A stretch of 49,946 nt of DNA from Oscillibacter sp. Lineage in GTDB: Bacteria; Bacillota; Clostridia; Oscillospirales; Oscillospiraceae. The stretch is taken from NCBI GenBank assembly GCA_017446225.1, contig JAFSRH010000017.1:1-49946 (forward strand). The letters are read 5' to 3'. How positions within the stretch are numbered: position 1 is the stretch's first letter; each line of letters begins with the position of its first letter. The notes below the pieces were generated by a model. The model ran no database searches. It was not told the origin of the DNA and worked only from the letters and a program-made list of their open reading frames with translations. Shown piece by piece: positions 30,185 through 38,375 of this stretch. The translations under genes and the position numbers were made by a program.

Positions 30185-31485
30185 CGGAACACGCGCGCGC
30201 AAGTCTCGATTTTCGGCAGAATCTCAGCATTGCTATGCTTTCCGTCATGGCGGTGTTCCTTTTTTCCCGGACGGAACTGTTTCATCTGGGCTGGGAGATG
30301 ATGAGCCGTAACTTTCAGGCGGTGTCGGAGCCGTCCGTTTCGGAACAGGAAGAGGCGTTGCCGTACGCCCTCTCCGTGCCGGTACGCTTCGCCGCCACGG
30401 GCGTGTACGGCGGCGTCTACGGGCGTTACGTCCGCGTTGACATGAGCGCCGGGGACCGTGCCTTCCGTTCGGCGCGTCTGCTCTTCGGGGACGCGCTGGG
30501 CGAATCCGGAGACTTTCAGGAGACTTCACAGGACGCGTTTCTGCTGGCCGTGTGCGGGACTTCGCTTTACTGCGATTTCCTTACGCCGCTTCCGCTGTCC
30601 CTGCTGGCCGGCCTGATGGACACGTCCGCCGCGGACGAGCGTTCCGTACGCTCCATGGCGCTGGCGCGGGAGAAGAACGTCATCAACCTGTACCTCTGGG
30701 ACGGCGGCGGGGAATACGTCCGCCGTCCAACGGCCGTGTCCCGCCGGGAATTAGAGGAGCTTGTCAGCCGTTGCGAACTGGGCAACGGCGCCTTCGCGCT
30801 GGACCTCTACGACACCGAAAGCCTGTACCAGAAGATTTCGCCCCTGTCCCTTCTGCCGGAGACCCTTCCGTCCCTTCCGGTGTACGCCTCCGCCGTGGGA
30901 CTGCCCGACACCGGACAGCTTCTGAGCGCGTTCCGGTTCAATCCCCTGACCAAGTCCCGCTATACGGAAGCCAACGGGACGGAAGTCATTATGGAGGGCG
31001 GGCGGAGCGTCCGGATCCGGACCAACGGGAACATTTACTACCAGAGCGGAGAGCGCGGGGACCTGACGATTGAAAGCGCCGCGGACGTCCCCACAGGTTA
31101 CGAGGCCGTCCGGGAATGCGCCGCCCTGCTCAACAGAATTCTGATTCCCCAAGGCTGTACGCCGGTTTGCCCGCTGGAAGTCCGGCGTCAGGGCGACGGC
31201 GCGGTTTTACGCTTCGGCTACGCCCTGAACGGTATCCCGGTGTTTCATCTGGACGGCGGGGCCGCCGCCGTGGTGACGCTCGAACGCCGGAAAATTGTCT
31301 CTCTGGAACTCCGCCCACGCCGCTACACGGCTACCAATACGGATTCTCTCTTACTCCCGCTGGAACAGGCGTCCGGTATCGCCGGACTTTACGCCGGGGC
31401 GGAACTGTGTTTAGGCTATCAGGACACGGGCGGCTCCAGACTGAACGCGCGCTGGTTCGCCGCTTCGCGGGTCCGGTCCGAATAA
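30181..31485 (+). CDS. yycH: YycH-like regulator of the Wal system
   Basis: In Bacillus, YycH is a membrane-anchored extracellular protein that works with YycI to restrain or tune WalK. The 434-residue product has a short cytoplasmic start, one membrane segment (about residues 14-32), and a large external region of mixed strands and helices. Sequence similarity to YycH is distant by eye; features such as RFNPLTKSRYTEANGTEVIM, then IRTNGNIYYQS, resemble the YycH core where a strand carries the sugar- or peptide-like loop. The position directly after walK with a four-base overlap is the strongest evidence. No enzyme motif is present. Confidence 0.75.
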   Translation: MTEHARASLDFRQNLSIAMLSVMAVFLFSRTELFHLGWEMMSRNFQAVSEPSVSEQEEALPYALSVPVRFAATGVYGGVYGRYVRVDMSAGDRAFRSARLLFGDALGESGDFQETSQDAFLLAVCGTSLYCDFLTPLPLSLLAGLMDTSAADERSVRSMALAREKNVINLYLWDGGGEYVRRPTAVSRRELEELVSRCELGNGAFALDLYDTESLYQKISPLSLLPETLPSLPVYASAVGLPDTGQLLSAFRFNPLTKSRYTEANGTEVIMEGGRSVRIRTNGNIYYQSGERGDLTIESAADVPTGYEAVRECAALLNRILIPQGCTPVCPLEVRRQGDGAVLRFGYALNGIPVFHLDGGAAAVVTLERRKIVSLELRPRRYTATNTDSLLLPLEQASGIAGLYAGAELCLGYQDTGGSRLNARWFAASRVRSE

Positions 31486-31496
31486 CGGGGTTTTTT

Positions 31497-32297
31497 ATGG
31501 AACGACATCAGCTCAAGCGTATCATGATTATCATTCTCGCAATCCTCAACGGCTTTCTGGGCCTGTATCTGGCGCGCCGGCGCGTCTCGGCCCAAGCCGC
31601 CGCCTACCGCGCCGAACAACGCCTTCTGGAACTCTTCGCGGCGGACGGCGTCAACGTTTCCCCGGATACCATCCCGCGCGGCGCTCCTCCGCCCATTGTC
31701 CTGCTCTCGCCCGACAGCGCCGAACAGGCCCGCGCCGCCGCCTTCTTCCTCGGGGACGGCGCGGAACATACCCAGCAAGGCAGCGTACAGCGTTACAGGG
31801 CCGGGAAAAGCGTGGTTCGCTTCCACGCGGACGGTAGTTTTACGGCAACCGGCCTGTCTATCCGCACGGACCCCAAGGCGTTTTGCCGGGAATTTTGCCG
31901 GAACTGGTCCTACGCCCCGCCCGATCCCGACAGCTTTTATGACAGCGATGGCGAAATTCTCTTGACCGCCCGCTATGGGGCCTTGAGCGTGTACAACTGC
32001 GGCGTGTGCTTCTCCTTTGAGGGCGACACGCTCCGGGAAGCCTTCGGGACCCTGATTCCGCAGACCGGCGCCACCGGCGAAACGCCCGACTTGACCGCCA
32101 TGGGCGCGCTTGCCATCTTTCAGGCCAAACGGCGGGAAAACCGCGTGGTTTCAACGGAAATCCGCCGGGTTTCCCTCTGCTACGCCCTCCAGAGCGCGGA
32201 CGGAGAGGACCTGACGCTCGTCCCGCTCTGGTGCGTGGAGACCGACACCGTGCCCTATTACGTCAACTGCGTGACCGGCGCGCTGATTTTTTCCTGA
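31497..32297 (+). CDS. yycI: YycI-like regulator of the Wal system
   Basis: The 266-residue protein starts with a membrane anchor (KRIMIIILAILNGFLGLYLA, about 7-26), followed by an external domain with FRADGSFTA-like strands (VVRFHADGSFTATG) and a C-terminal part LCYALQSADGEDLTLVPLWC plus NCVTGALIFS. Both match the plan of YycI, which pairs with YycH next to WalK. The spacing from yycH is 11 bases; the only ribosome-site-like bases are ACGGGG before a run of six T that abuts the ATG, so translation may be weak or coupled. It is the last gene of the Wal operon; YycJ and HtrA, common further members, do not follow. Confidence 0.75.
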   Translation: MERHQLKRIMIIILAILNGFLGLYLARRRVSAQAAAYRAEQRLLELFAADGVNVSPDTIPRGAPPPIVLLSPDSAEQARAAAFFLGDGAEHTQQGSVQRYRAGKSVVRFHADGSFTATGLSIRTDPKAFCREFCRNWSYAPPDPDSFYDSDGEILLTARYGALSVYNCGVCFSFEGDTLREAFGTLIPQTGATGETPDLTAMGALAIFQAKRRENRVVSTEIRRVSLCYALQSADGEDLTLVPLWCVETDTVPYYVNCVTGALIFS

Positions 32298-32307
32298 ACG
32301 CCGCAAA

Positions 32308-32326
32308 AAATCTTTCGGAAAGATTT
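32308..32326 (+). other. AT-rich hairpin after yycI
   Basis: Eight-base arms AAATCTTT and AAAGATTT with loop CGG, just past the yycI stop. No T run follows, so it is at best a weak terminator. Its 3' end overlaps the -35 of the murA promoter. Confidence 0.4.
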
Positions 32327-32353
32327 GCAATTTCCGTTTGCTTGTGGTATGCT
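32325..32353 (+). promoter_or_regulatory. Promoter of the murA leader
   Basis: TTGCAA (32325-32330), 17 bases, TATGCT (32348-32353) with TGG before it. It predicts a start near 32360. A TTGACA at 32353-32358 with TTTATT 17 bases on is a second, competing option. Confidence 0.55.
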
Positions 32354-32359
32354 TGACAG

Positions 32360-32569
32360 TGTTACACTCTGTCCCTTTATTTTACAGCGGCAAGTCCGCC
32401 GCTGGGACAGAATGCCTCCGAAAACGGGGTATCAACTTCCGGCGGCTGGGCAAACTGCCCTGTGGGAGACCCGGAACCGCTCCGTTCCCGTGGTCGGCAC
32501 AAAAGGACCTGAGCCGTACGCCGGTTCGGAAAGGCAGAAAAAGATTAGTATGAAAAGAGGGTCAGGACT
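32360..32569 (+). ncRNA. Structured leader RNA of murA, unassigned
   Basis: About 210 bases without a conserved gene, rich in pairing arms. Helix 1: TCTGTCC (32368-32374) with GGACAGA (32405-32411), enclosing CAGCGG/CCGCTG. Helix 2: a hairpin at 32412-32428 around AAAA. Helix 3: CCGGC plus GGCT (32439-32447) with AGCC (32512-32515) and GCCGG (32520-32524), enclosing GGGCA/TGCCC (32448-32460) and GGAAC/GTTCC (32473-32488). An alternative pairing exists between GCCTCCG (32414-32420) and CGG-AA-AGGC (about 32527-32535), so two folds compete. A 53-codon open frame (32412-32573) also spans it and ends in TTGA over the murA start. I do not recognise a known riboswitch, 6S RNA or T-box. Confidence 0.5.
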
Positions 32570-33865
32570 TTGACGAAATACATTGTGGAGGGCGGAAAGC
32601 CCTTGTTCGGAGAGGTTGAAATCAGCGGCGCGAAAAACGCGGCGGTCGCGATCATCCCCGCGGCCCTGATGGTCAACGGCGTCTGCCGGATTGAGAACGT
32701 TCCGCAGATTTCTGATGTCACCCTGTTGTTGCGGATTCTGGAAGAACTGGGCGCCTCCGTCCGGTCCATTAACCGCCACACGGTGGAAATCGACTGTACC
32801 CGCGTCCGTTCCGCGAAAACCAACTATGACCTCTGTCAGAAAATCCGGGCCTCCTACTACCTCATCGGCGCGCTTCTGGCCCGCTTCGGTGAGGCGGAAG
32901 TGGCCATGCCCGGCGGGTGCTGGTTCGGCGGCGTGCGCCCCATTGACCAGCACGTCAAGGGCTTTACGGCGCTGGGCGCGGAAGTTACCATGCGCGGCGG
33001 CTTTATCTTCGCAAAGGCCGTGGAACGCCGCCTGAAGGGTACAAGCATTTATCTGGACGTAGTCTCCGTGGGAACGACCATGAACGTCATGATGGCCGCC
33101 GTCACCGCGGAGGGGACGACCGTCATTGAAAACGCCGCCCGGGAGCCGCATATTGTGGACCTCGCCAATTTCCTGAACTCCATGGGCGCGAACATCCGGG
33201 GCGCGGGCACGGATACCATTAAAATTGAAGGCGTGTCGCGTCTCCACGGCGGAACTTACGCGATTATCCCCGACCAGATTGAGGCCGGAACCTATATGGC
33301 GGCGGTCGCCGCTACGGGCGGACAGCTCCTCATCAAGAACATTATCCCCAAACATATGGACTGTATTACCGCCAAGTTACAGGAAATGGGCGTGGACGTG
33401 GAAGAACATGAGGACACGCTTCTGGTCCGCCGTACGGATGAACTCCGGAAGACAAACGTCAAGACGCTTCCCTATCCCGGCTTCCCCACGGATATGCAGC
33501 CGCAGATTACCACCGTCCTGACCCTCGCGAAGGGGACTTCTCTGGTCACGGAAGGCGTCTGGAACAGCAGATACCGCTACGTGGACGAGTTAAGGCGCAT
33601 GGGCGCTTCGATTCAGGTTGAGGACAAGACCGCCGTTGTGGAGGGCGTGGACCACCTGATGGGCGCGCCTGTGAAGGCGTACGACTTGCGCGCCGGGGCG
33701 GCCATGGTCATTGCGGCGCTTGCCGCCCACGGGGCCAGCGAGATTACCGGCGTCCAGTACATTGAGCGCGGTTATGAGGACATCATCGGAAAACTGCGTA
33801 TGCTGGGCGCGAGTATCCGCGCCGTGGAGGAGACCAACAGCGTACCGGCGGCCATGGTCGGATAA
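32570..33865 (+). CDS. murA: UDP-N-acetylglucosamine 1-carboxyvinyltransferase
   Basis: MurA makes the first committed step of peptidoglycan synthesis by adding enolpyruvate to UDP-GlcNAc, and is the target of fosfomycin. The 431-residue protein has Lys22 in SGAKNAA, the catalytic cysteine Cys117 in MPGGCWFGGVRPIDQHVKG, and GFPTDMQPQ late in the chain. Cys at this position predicts fosfomycin sensitivity, as Asp would give resistance. The start is TTG at 32570 with AGAGGG nine bases upstream. rlmH follows without a gap. A structured leader precedes it, and the Wal operon lies just upstream. Confidence 0.95.
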   Translation: MTKYIVEGGKPLFGEVEISGAKNAAVAIIPAALMVNGVCRIENVPQISDVTLLLRILEELGASVRSINRHTVEIDCTRVRSAKTNYDLCQKIRASYYLIGALLARFGEAEVAMPGGCWFGGVRPIDQHVKGFTALGAEVTMRGGFIFAKAVERRLKGTSIYLDVVSVGTTMNVMMAAVTAEGTTVIENAAREPHIVDLANFLNSMGANIRGAGTDTIKIEGVSRLHGGTYAIIPDQIEAGTYMAAVAATGGQLLIKNIIPKHMDCITAKLQEMGVDVEEHEDTLLVRRTDELRKTNVKTLPYPGFPTDMQPQITTVLTLAKGTSLVTEGVWNSRYRYVDELRRMGASIQVEDKTAVVEGVDHLMGAPVKAYDLRAGAAMVIAALAAHGASEITGVQYIERGYEDIIGKLRMLGASIRAVEETNSVPAAMVG

Positions 33866-34345
33866 GTGCAAAGACTGACGCTGCTTTGTGTGGGACGCCT
33901 CCGGGAACCGTTTTACGTGGACGCGGCGGCGGAGTACGTAAAGCGCCTCTCCCGCTATTGCAAGACGGACATTGTGGAACTGCCCGAAAGCCGTCTGCCG
34001 GAACGCCCTTCCGCGGGGGAAATCCGCGCCGCGCTGGAAAAGGAAGCCCTGTCTGTCCGGAAACAGCTCCCGGCCAACGCCTTCATCGTGGCGTTGTGCA
34101 TTGAGGGCGCGTTATATTCCAGCGAACAGTTTTCGGAACTGCTCTCGGGGCTGTCGAACCGGAGTATGTCGCCGGTGTTTGTCATTGGCGGCTCCCACGG
34201 CCTGCACCCGTCCGTCAAGGACGCGGCCGCTTTACGCCTGTCCATGTCGCCCATGACCTTCCCGCACCATCTGGCGCGCGTCATGCTTCTGGAACAGCTC
34301 TACCGCGCCTGTCAGATTCAGGCCGGCGGACGGTATCATAAATAA
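33866..34345 (+). CDS. rlmH: 23S rRNA (pseudouridine1915-N3)-methyltransferase
   Basis: RlmH methylates pseudouridine 1915 in helix 69 of 23S rRNA and belongs to the SPOUT class with a knotted SAM-binding fold. The 159-residue protein matches along its length: LTLLCVGRLREPFYVDAAAE at the start, VFVIGGSHGLHPSV (SAM loop), and the knot end MTFPHHLARVMLLEQLYRAC followed by GGRYHK. Length is standard. The start is GTG at 33866, directly after the murA stop codon, so expression is coupled to murA. Confidence 0.96.
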   Translation: MQRLTLLCVGRLREPFYVDAAAEYVKRLSRYCKTDIVELPESRLPERPSAGEIRAALEKEALSVRKQLPANAFIVALCIEGALYSSEQFSELLSGLSNRSMSPVFVIGGSHGLHPSVKDAAALRLSMSPMTFPHHLARVMLLEQLYRACQIQAGGRYHK

Positions 34346-34367
34346 TCTGCGCGAAAGGAAGAACCTC

Positions 34368-34700
34368 ATGAGCATTGTTATGAACCTCTACTACACGGGA
34401 AGCGATGGAAACGCCCGCAAATTCGCGGAGGAAATGGAGCGTTCCGGAACCGCCGCCGCCATCCGCGCCGAACCCGGAAACGAACGTTACGCCTACTTCT
34501 TCCCCATGGATGACCCCGAAACCGTCCTGTTAATTGACGCGTGGGTCGACCAGATGGCCCTTGACGCGCACCATGCCACGCCCATGATGAACACCATTGC
34601 CGCCCTCCGTGAAAAGTACGATTTGCGCATGAAGGCGGAGCGTTACATCTCCGACGCGTCTGGCGTGCCCGCGTCCGATACCAAGTTTATCCGTGTCTGA
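34368..34700 (+). CDS. Small antibiotic-biosynthesis-monooxygenase (ABM) domain protein
   Basis: The 110-residue protein looks like a ferredoxin-like ABM/YgiN fold: an N-terminal strand (SIVMNLYYTG), helix (NARKFAEEMERSG), strand with NERYAYFFPMDD, then VLLIDAWVDQMALDAHHATP and MMNTIAALREKY. The DAWxDxxALDxHHxxPMM pattern is typical of quinol monooxygenase-like members. These often act on quinones or are of unknown substrate. AAAGGAAG lies before the ATG. It sits between rlmH and the phosphoglucomutase gene with short gaps, so co-transcription is likely, but nothing links its job to them. No cofactor site was seen, as usual for the family. Confidence 0.78.
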   Translation: MSIVMNLYYTGSDGNARKFAEEMERSGTAAAIRAEPGNERYAYFFPMDDPETVLLIDAWVDQMALDAHHATPMMNTIAALREKYDLRMKAERYISDASGVPASDTKFIRV

Positions 34701-34737
34701 ACCCCGGCAAAATTCATATATATGGAGGAATTCGCAA

Positions 34738-36465
34738 ATGGATTTCATGAAGGAGTACGAGAAATGGCTGGCCAGTCCGGCGCTGTCGGCGGAAGAACGC
34801 GCGGAACTGGAAGCAATCCGCAACGACCCGAAAGAAATTGAGTCCCGTTTCTACGGACCACTCGAATTCGGCACCGCCGGACTGCGCGGAACCATGTGCA
34901 CGGGTCTGCACCAGATGAACACGCACGTTGTCCGCTGGGCTACGCAGGGCTTTGCCGACATCATCTGTGCCGAAGGCGAAGAGGGCAAACGGCGCGGCGT
35001 GGCCATCTGCATGGACTGCCGTAACAACTCGTGGGAATTCGCGGTAGCGGCCGCGGAAGTGTGCGCCGCCAACGGAATTCACGTACGCCTGTTCGAGTCT
35101 CTGCGTCCCACGCCCGAGCTGTCGTTCGCGGTCCGGGAGTATCACTGTCAGGCCGGTATCAACGTCACCGCGAGCCACAACCCCAAGGAGTACAACGGCT
35201 ACAAGGTCTACTGGCAGGACGGCGCGCAGCTTCCCCCCAAACACGCGGACGCGATTTCCAAACGCCTTGAGGAAATCGACATCTTTAATGACATTAAGAC
35301 CATGCCCTACTATGACGCCGTGCGCGCGGGGCTGATCGAGCGTCTGGGCGTGGAAACGGACGAGAAATTCCTTGCCAACGTCATGGAGCAGGTCAACGAC
35401 TATGAGAGCGTCCGGAAAGTGGCCGACACGTTCAAAGTCGTCTTTACGCCCTTCCACGGCACCGGTCACAAGCTGATTCCCGAAGCCCTGTACCGTCTGG
35501 GCATTAAGAATCTGTACTGCGAGCCTCAGCAGATGGTCATTGACGGCAATTTCCCGACCGTCAAGTCCCCCAACCCCGAAAACCCCGAAGGGTTCGCCCT
35601 TGCCATTGAGCTGGCGAAGAAAGTTGGCGCCGACTTCATCATCGGGTCCGACCCGGACGCCGACCGTCTGGGCCTTATGGTCCGTACGTCCGCCGGTGAT
35701 TTCAAAGTTCTGTCGGGCAACCAGATCGGCGTGTTACTGCTGGACTACATCATCGGCGCGAAAAACCGCGCCGGGATTATGCCCAAGAATCCCACCGCGT
35801 TAAAGAGCCTCGTTTCCACGGAAATGGCCCGCAAGGTCTGCGAAGTCAACGGCTTGCAGTGCTTTGACACCTTCACCGGCTTCAAGTTCCTTGCCGAGAA
35901 GAAGGACAAACTCGAAAAGACCGGCGAAGGCAACGTGATTATGTCCTTTGAAGAGAGTAACGGCTACATGGTCGGCAGTTACTGCCGCGACAAGGACTCC
36001 GTGGGCGCGGCCATGCTGGTCGCCGAAATGGCCGCCTACTACGCCACGCAGGGAAAGACCCTTGCCGATGCCATGGACGAACTGTACGCCAAGTACGGCT
36101 ATTTCTCCGAGCATACCTATAATCTGGTCATGCCGGGTCTGGACGGCCTCAAGGACATGGCCGAACTGATGCGCAAGCTCCGCGAAGAGCCGCCCGCGGA
36201 ACTCTCCGGCGTCAAGATTGTCACCCGCAAGGACTACAAGGACGGGACCGCGATCGACACGACTACCGGAAAAGTCGATGCCATGGAACTGAGCGGTTCC
36301 AACGTTCTGCGCTTTGAAATGGCCGATGGCACGTCCGTTATCGTGCGTCCGTCCGGCACGGAACCGAAGATCAAGGTCTATGTACTGGCGCAGGGCAAGG
36401 ACGCCGCCGAAGCCGCCGCGAATAACGCCCGTTACGGCGAATGGGTAAAGTCCCTCCAGAAATAA
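34738..36465 (+). CDS. pgcA: Phosphoglucomutase/phosphomannomutase family protein
   Basis: The 575-residue enzyme interconverts hexose 1- and 6-phosphates, giving glucose 1-phosphate for glycolipid, teichoic acid or glycogen-type synthesis. It has the active serine in TASHNPKEYNGYKVYW, the metal loop GSDPDADRLGLMV, the sugar loop SFEESNGYMVGSY, and the phosphate-binding end VRPSGTEPKIKVYV. The length and the start FGTAGLRGTM match the PgcA/YbbT type of Firmicutes. The start at 34738 has GGAGGAA nine bases before it; an earlier in-frame ATG is inside the preceding gene and was rejected. It ends the plus-strand unit. Confidence 0.94.
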   Translation: MDFMKEYEKWLASPALSAEERAELEAIRNDPKEIESRFYGPLEFGTAGLRGTMCTGLHQMNTHVVRWATQGFADIICAEGEEGKRRGVAICMDCRNNSWEFAVAAAEVCAANGIHVRLFESLRPTPELSFAVREYHCQAGINVTASHNPKEYNGYKVYWQDGAQLPPKHADAISKRLEEIDIFNDIKTMPYYDAVRAGLIERLGVETDEKFLANVMEQVNDYESVRKVADTFKVVFTPFHGTGHKLIPEALYRLGIKNLYCEPQQMVIDGNFPTVKSPNPENPEGFALAIELAKKVGADFIIGSDPDADRLGLMVRTSAGDFKVLSGNQIGVLLLDYIIGAKNRAGIMPKNPTALKSLVSTEMARKVCEVNGLQCFDTFTGFKFLAEKKDKLEKTGEGNVIMSFEESNGYMVGSYCRDKDSVGAAMLVAEMAAYYATQGKTLADAMDELYAKYGYFSEHTYNLVMPGLDGLKDMAELMRKLREEPPAELSGVKIVTRKDYKDGTAIDTTTGKVDAMELSGSNVLRFEMADGTSVIVRPSGTEPKIKVYVLAQGKDAAEAAANNARYGEWVKSLQK

Positions 36466-36483
36466 CGCGTCATAGAGCGTACG

Positions 36484-36518
36484 CCCGCTCCCGCGTCCGA
36501 ACCGGACCCGGGAGCGGG
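36484..36518. terminator. Inverted repeat between convergent genes, likely terminator
   Basis: Ten-base perfect arms CCCGCTCCCG and CGGGAGCGGG around 15 bases, between pgcA (plus) and pgsA (minus). No T run follows on either strand, so strength is uncertain. Confidence 0.55.
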
Positions 36519-36522
36519 TCTG

Positions 36523-37044
36523 TCACATATCCGACAACGCGTCCGCGTTTTTGAGAAAGTATTCCACGCCGGAATACAGCGTAGTCAGGGCAATGACGCC
36601 CACGCACAGCGTATTCAAAAACGCCGGAATCGGCAGGAACATCAGCACAACGCATACCATGGTTGCGGCGGTCTTGACTTTCCCGGACCATCCCGCCGCA
36701 ATCACGCGCCCCTGTTCCGCCGCCACCATCCGCAGGCCGCTGACGGCGAACTCCCGGCAAATCACGATTAACAGGACCCACGCGGGCATTTGTCCGCATT
36801 CGACAAACCACAGCATGGCGGCCGTCACCAGCATTTTATCGGCCAGCGGGTCGGCGAACTTGCCGAAATCGGTGATAAGGTTGTATTTACGGGCTATTTT
36901 TCCGTCCAGCATATCGGTCAGACTGGCCACAATGAACACGAACAGGGCCGCGTACCGCGCGCCGGGGAAATCCCAGTACAGAATGAGCATGAAAAGCGGG
37001 ATCAGACCAATCCGAAGCAGGGTCAGTTTATTGGGCAGATTCAT
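36523..37044 (-). CDS. pgsA: CDP-diacylglycerol--glycerol-3-phosphate 3-phosphatidyltransferase
   Basis: PgsA makes phosphatidylglycerophosphate, the precursor of phosphatidylglycerol and cardiolipin, in the membrane. The 173-residue protein has NLPNKLTLLRIGLIPLFM at the start and the CDP-alcohol transferase motif in DMLDGKIARKYNLITDFGKF (then ADPLADK), with all the conserved aspartates. Four or five membrane segments follow. The ATG overlaps the rimO stop by four bases (ATGA). It is the last gene of the recA-containing operon, and the rimO-pgsA order is common in Clostridia. Confidence 0.95.
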   Translation of the reverse strand: MNLPNKLTLLRIGLIPLFMLILYWDFPGARYAALFVFIVASLTDMLDGKIARKYNLITDFGKFADPLADKMLVTAAMLWFVECGQMPAWVLLIVICREFAVSGLRMVAAEQGRVIAAGWSGKVKTAATMVCVVLMFLPIPAFLNTLCVGVIALTTLYSGVEYFLKNADALSDM

Positions 37045-38375
37045 GACAGGGTCCTTTCTTCTTCACCGCACAGTTCGCCGTCCATGGTATCCGTGAGGCG
37101 GACCGTGACAAAGGCGCCGGGCGGGATGTCACGGTCCGAAGCGAACCAGATCCGCCCGTCAATGTCCGGCGACTCGGCGTAACTCCGCCCGAAATGCCGC
37201 TGGGCTTGGGCGTCAAAGCCTTCGCAGAGGACTTCCCGCACGGACCCTAAAAGCGATTCATTATAGGCGTCAATGATATCGGACTGTACGTCTACGGCCA
37301 GTTCGGCGCGGCGTTTCGCTTCCTCCGGGTCCGGACGGGGCATTTCCGCGGCGGGGGTCCCGTCCTCCGGCGAGAACGGAAACACGCCCGCGCGTTCAAT
37401 TTTCTGTTCCCGGAGAAAGTCACAGAGTTCCTCAAACGCCGCCTCATCCTCCCCGGGCAGTCCGGTAATGATACTCGTACGGAGTACCAGTCCGGGGATA
37501 CGTTCGCGCAGTTTGCGGAGTATGGCCGTCAGGCTGGCTTTGGTGTCGCGGCGGCGCATGGACTTCAGAATGTGGTCGTTACAGTGCTGTATCGGGATGT
37601 CGAGATAGGGCACGATGTTCGGGGACTCGGCGATAGTGTCAATGAGTTCGTCCGTGATGTCGCTTGGGTAGAGGTAGTGCAGACGAATCCAATGGAAGTC
37701 CAGCGCGGACAGTCGGCGGAGCAGTTCGGCAAGCTGACGCTTTCCGTTTAAGTCGGTACCGTAACGCGTGATATCTTGCGCGATCACGATCAGTTCCTTT
37801 ACGCCAACGTCCGACAGTTCCGCGGCTTCCCGCAGGAGTTCCGGCATGGGGCGGCTCCGGTAGCGGCCCCGGATGGACGGTATCACGCAGTAGGCGCAGC
37901 GATTGTCACACCCTTCCGCAATCCGTAACCACGCGTACCACGGGGGCGTGGACAGAATCCGCTCCCCGCTCTGGTTCGCGGTGTGGATGTCGCCCATGTG
38001 ACAGGGTTTCGTGCGCTTGGACATGACTTCCGCGACAGCGTCCGCGATCCGGTCATAACTGCCCGTGCCCAAAAGGCCGTCAACCTCGGGCAGTTCGCGC
38101 AGTACGTCCCCCTGATAGCGCTGGGCCATGCAGCCGGTGACCAGAATTTTCCGGAGCAGTCCGGCGCGTTTCAATTCGGCCATTTCCAGAATGGCGTCAA
38201 TCGCTTCCTCACAGGCGGAGGCCAGAAAGCCGCACGTATTCACAACGACCACGTCCGCGCCTTCCGGCTCCGCCTGTATCGTATGCCCCGCGTTGGCGAC
38301 ACACGCCATCATCTGCTCACAGTTGACCTGATTCTTGGCGCAGCCCAGAGAAATAAACGATACTTTATAAGGCAT
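37041..38375 (-). CDS. rimO: Ribosomal protein S12 methylthiotransferase
   Basis: RimO adds a methylthio group to an aspartate of ribosomal protein S12 using two iron-sulfur clusters. The 444-residue protein has the UPF0004 domain with cysteines in LGCAKNQ, NTCGF and TGCMAQRY, the radical-SAM motif GCDNRCAYCVIP, and a C-terminal TRAM domain. IRLHYLYPSDI and YLDIPIQHCNDHIL also mark RimO over MiaB. The start at 38375 (GGAGGAATA upstream) was chosen over an extension inside recX. The recX stop and this ATG share one base (TAATG). Confidence 0.96.
   Translation of the reverse strand: MPYKVSFISLGCAKNQVNCEQMMACVANAGHTIQAEPEGADVVVVNTCGFLASACEEAIDAILEMAELKRAGLLRKILVTGCMAQRYQGDVLRELPEVDGLLGTGSYDRIADAVAEVMSKRTKPCHMGDIHTANQSGERILSTPPWYAWLRIAEGCDNRCAYCVIPSIRGRYRSRPMPELLREAAELSDVGVKELIVIAQDITRYGTDLNGKRQLAELLRRLSALDFHWIRLHYLYPSDITDELIDTIAESPNIVPYLDIPIQHCNDHILKSMRRRDTKASLTAILRKLRERIPGLVLRTSIITGLPGEDEAAFEELCDFLREQKIERAGVFPFSPEDGTPAAEMPRPDPEEAKRRAELAVDVQSDIIDAYNESLLGSVREVLCEGFDAQAQRHFGRSYAESPDIDGRIWFASDRDIPPGAFVTVRLTDTMDGELCGEEERTLS

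Noticed and set aside
32404-32420. Resemblance to the c-di-GMP-I riboswitch core (GGGAC...GCCTCCG)
   Set aside because: Key bases differ and the GAAA tetraloop with its receptor was not found; treated as chance.
32473-32488. T-box-like GGAACCGC in the murA leader
   Set aside because: The full T-box sequence, specifier loop and terminator/antiterminator pair are absent, and murA is not a typical T-box gene.
32412-32573. 53-codon open frame in the murA leader
   Set aside because: Not called as a gene: no clear ribosome site and its sequence looks like no known protein. It is kept as an alternative in the leader finding because it ends over the murA start.
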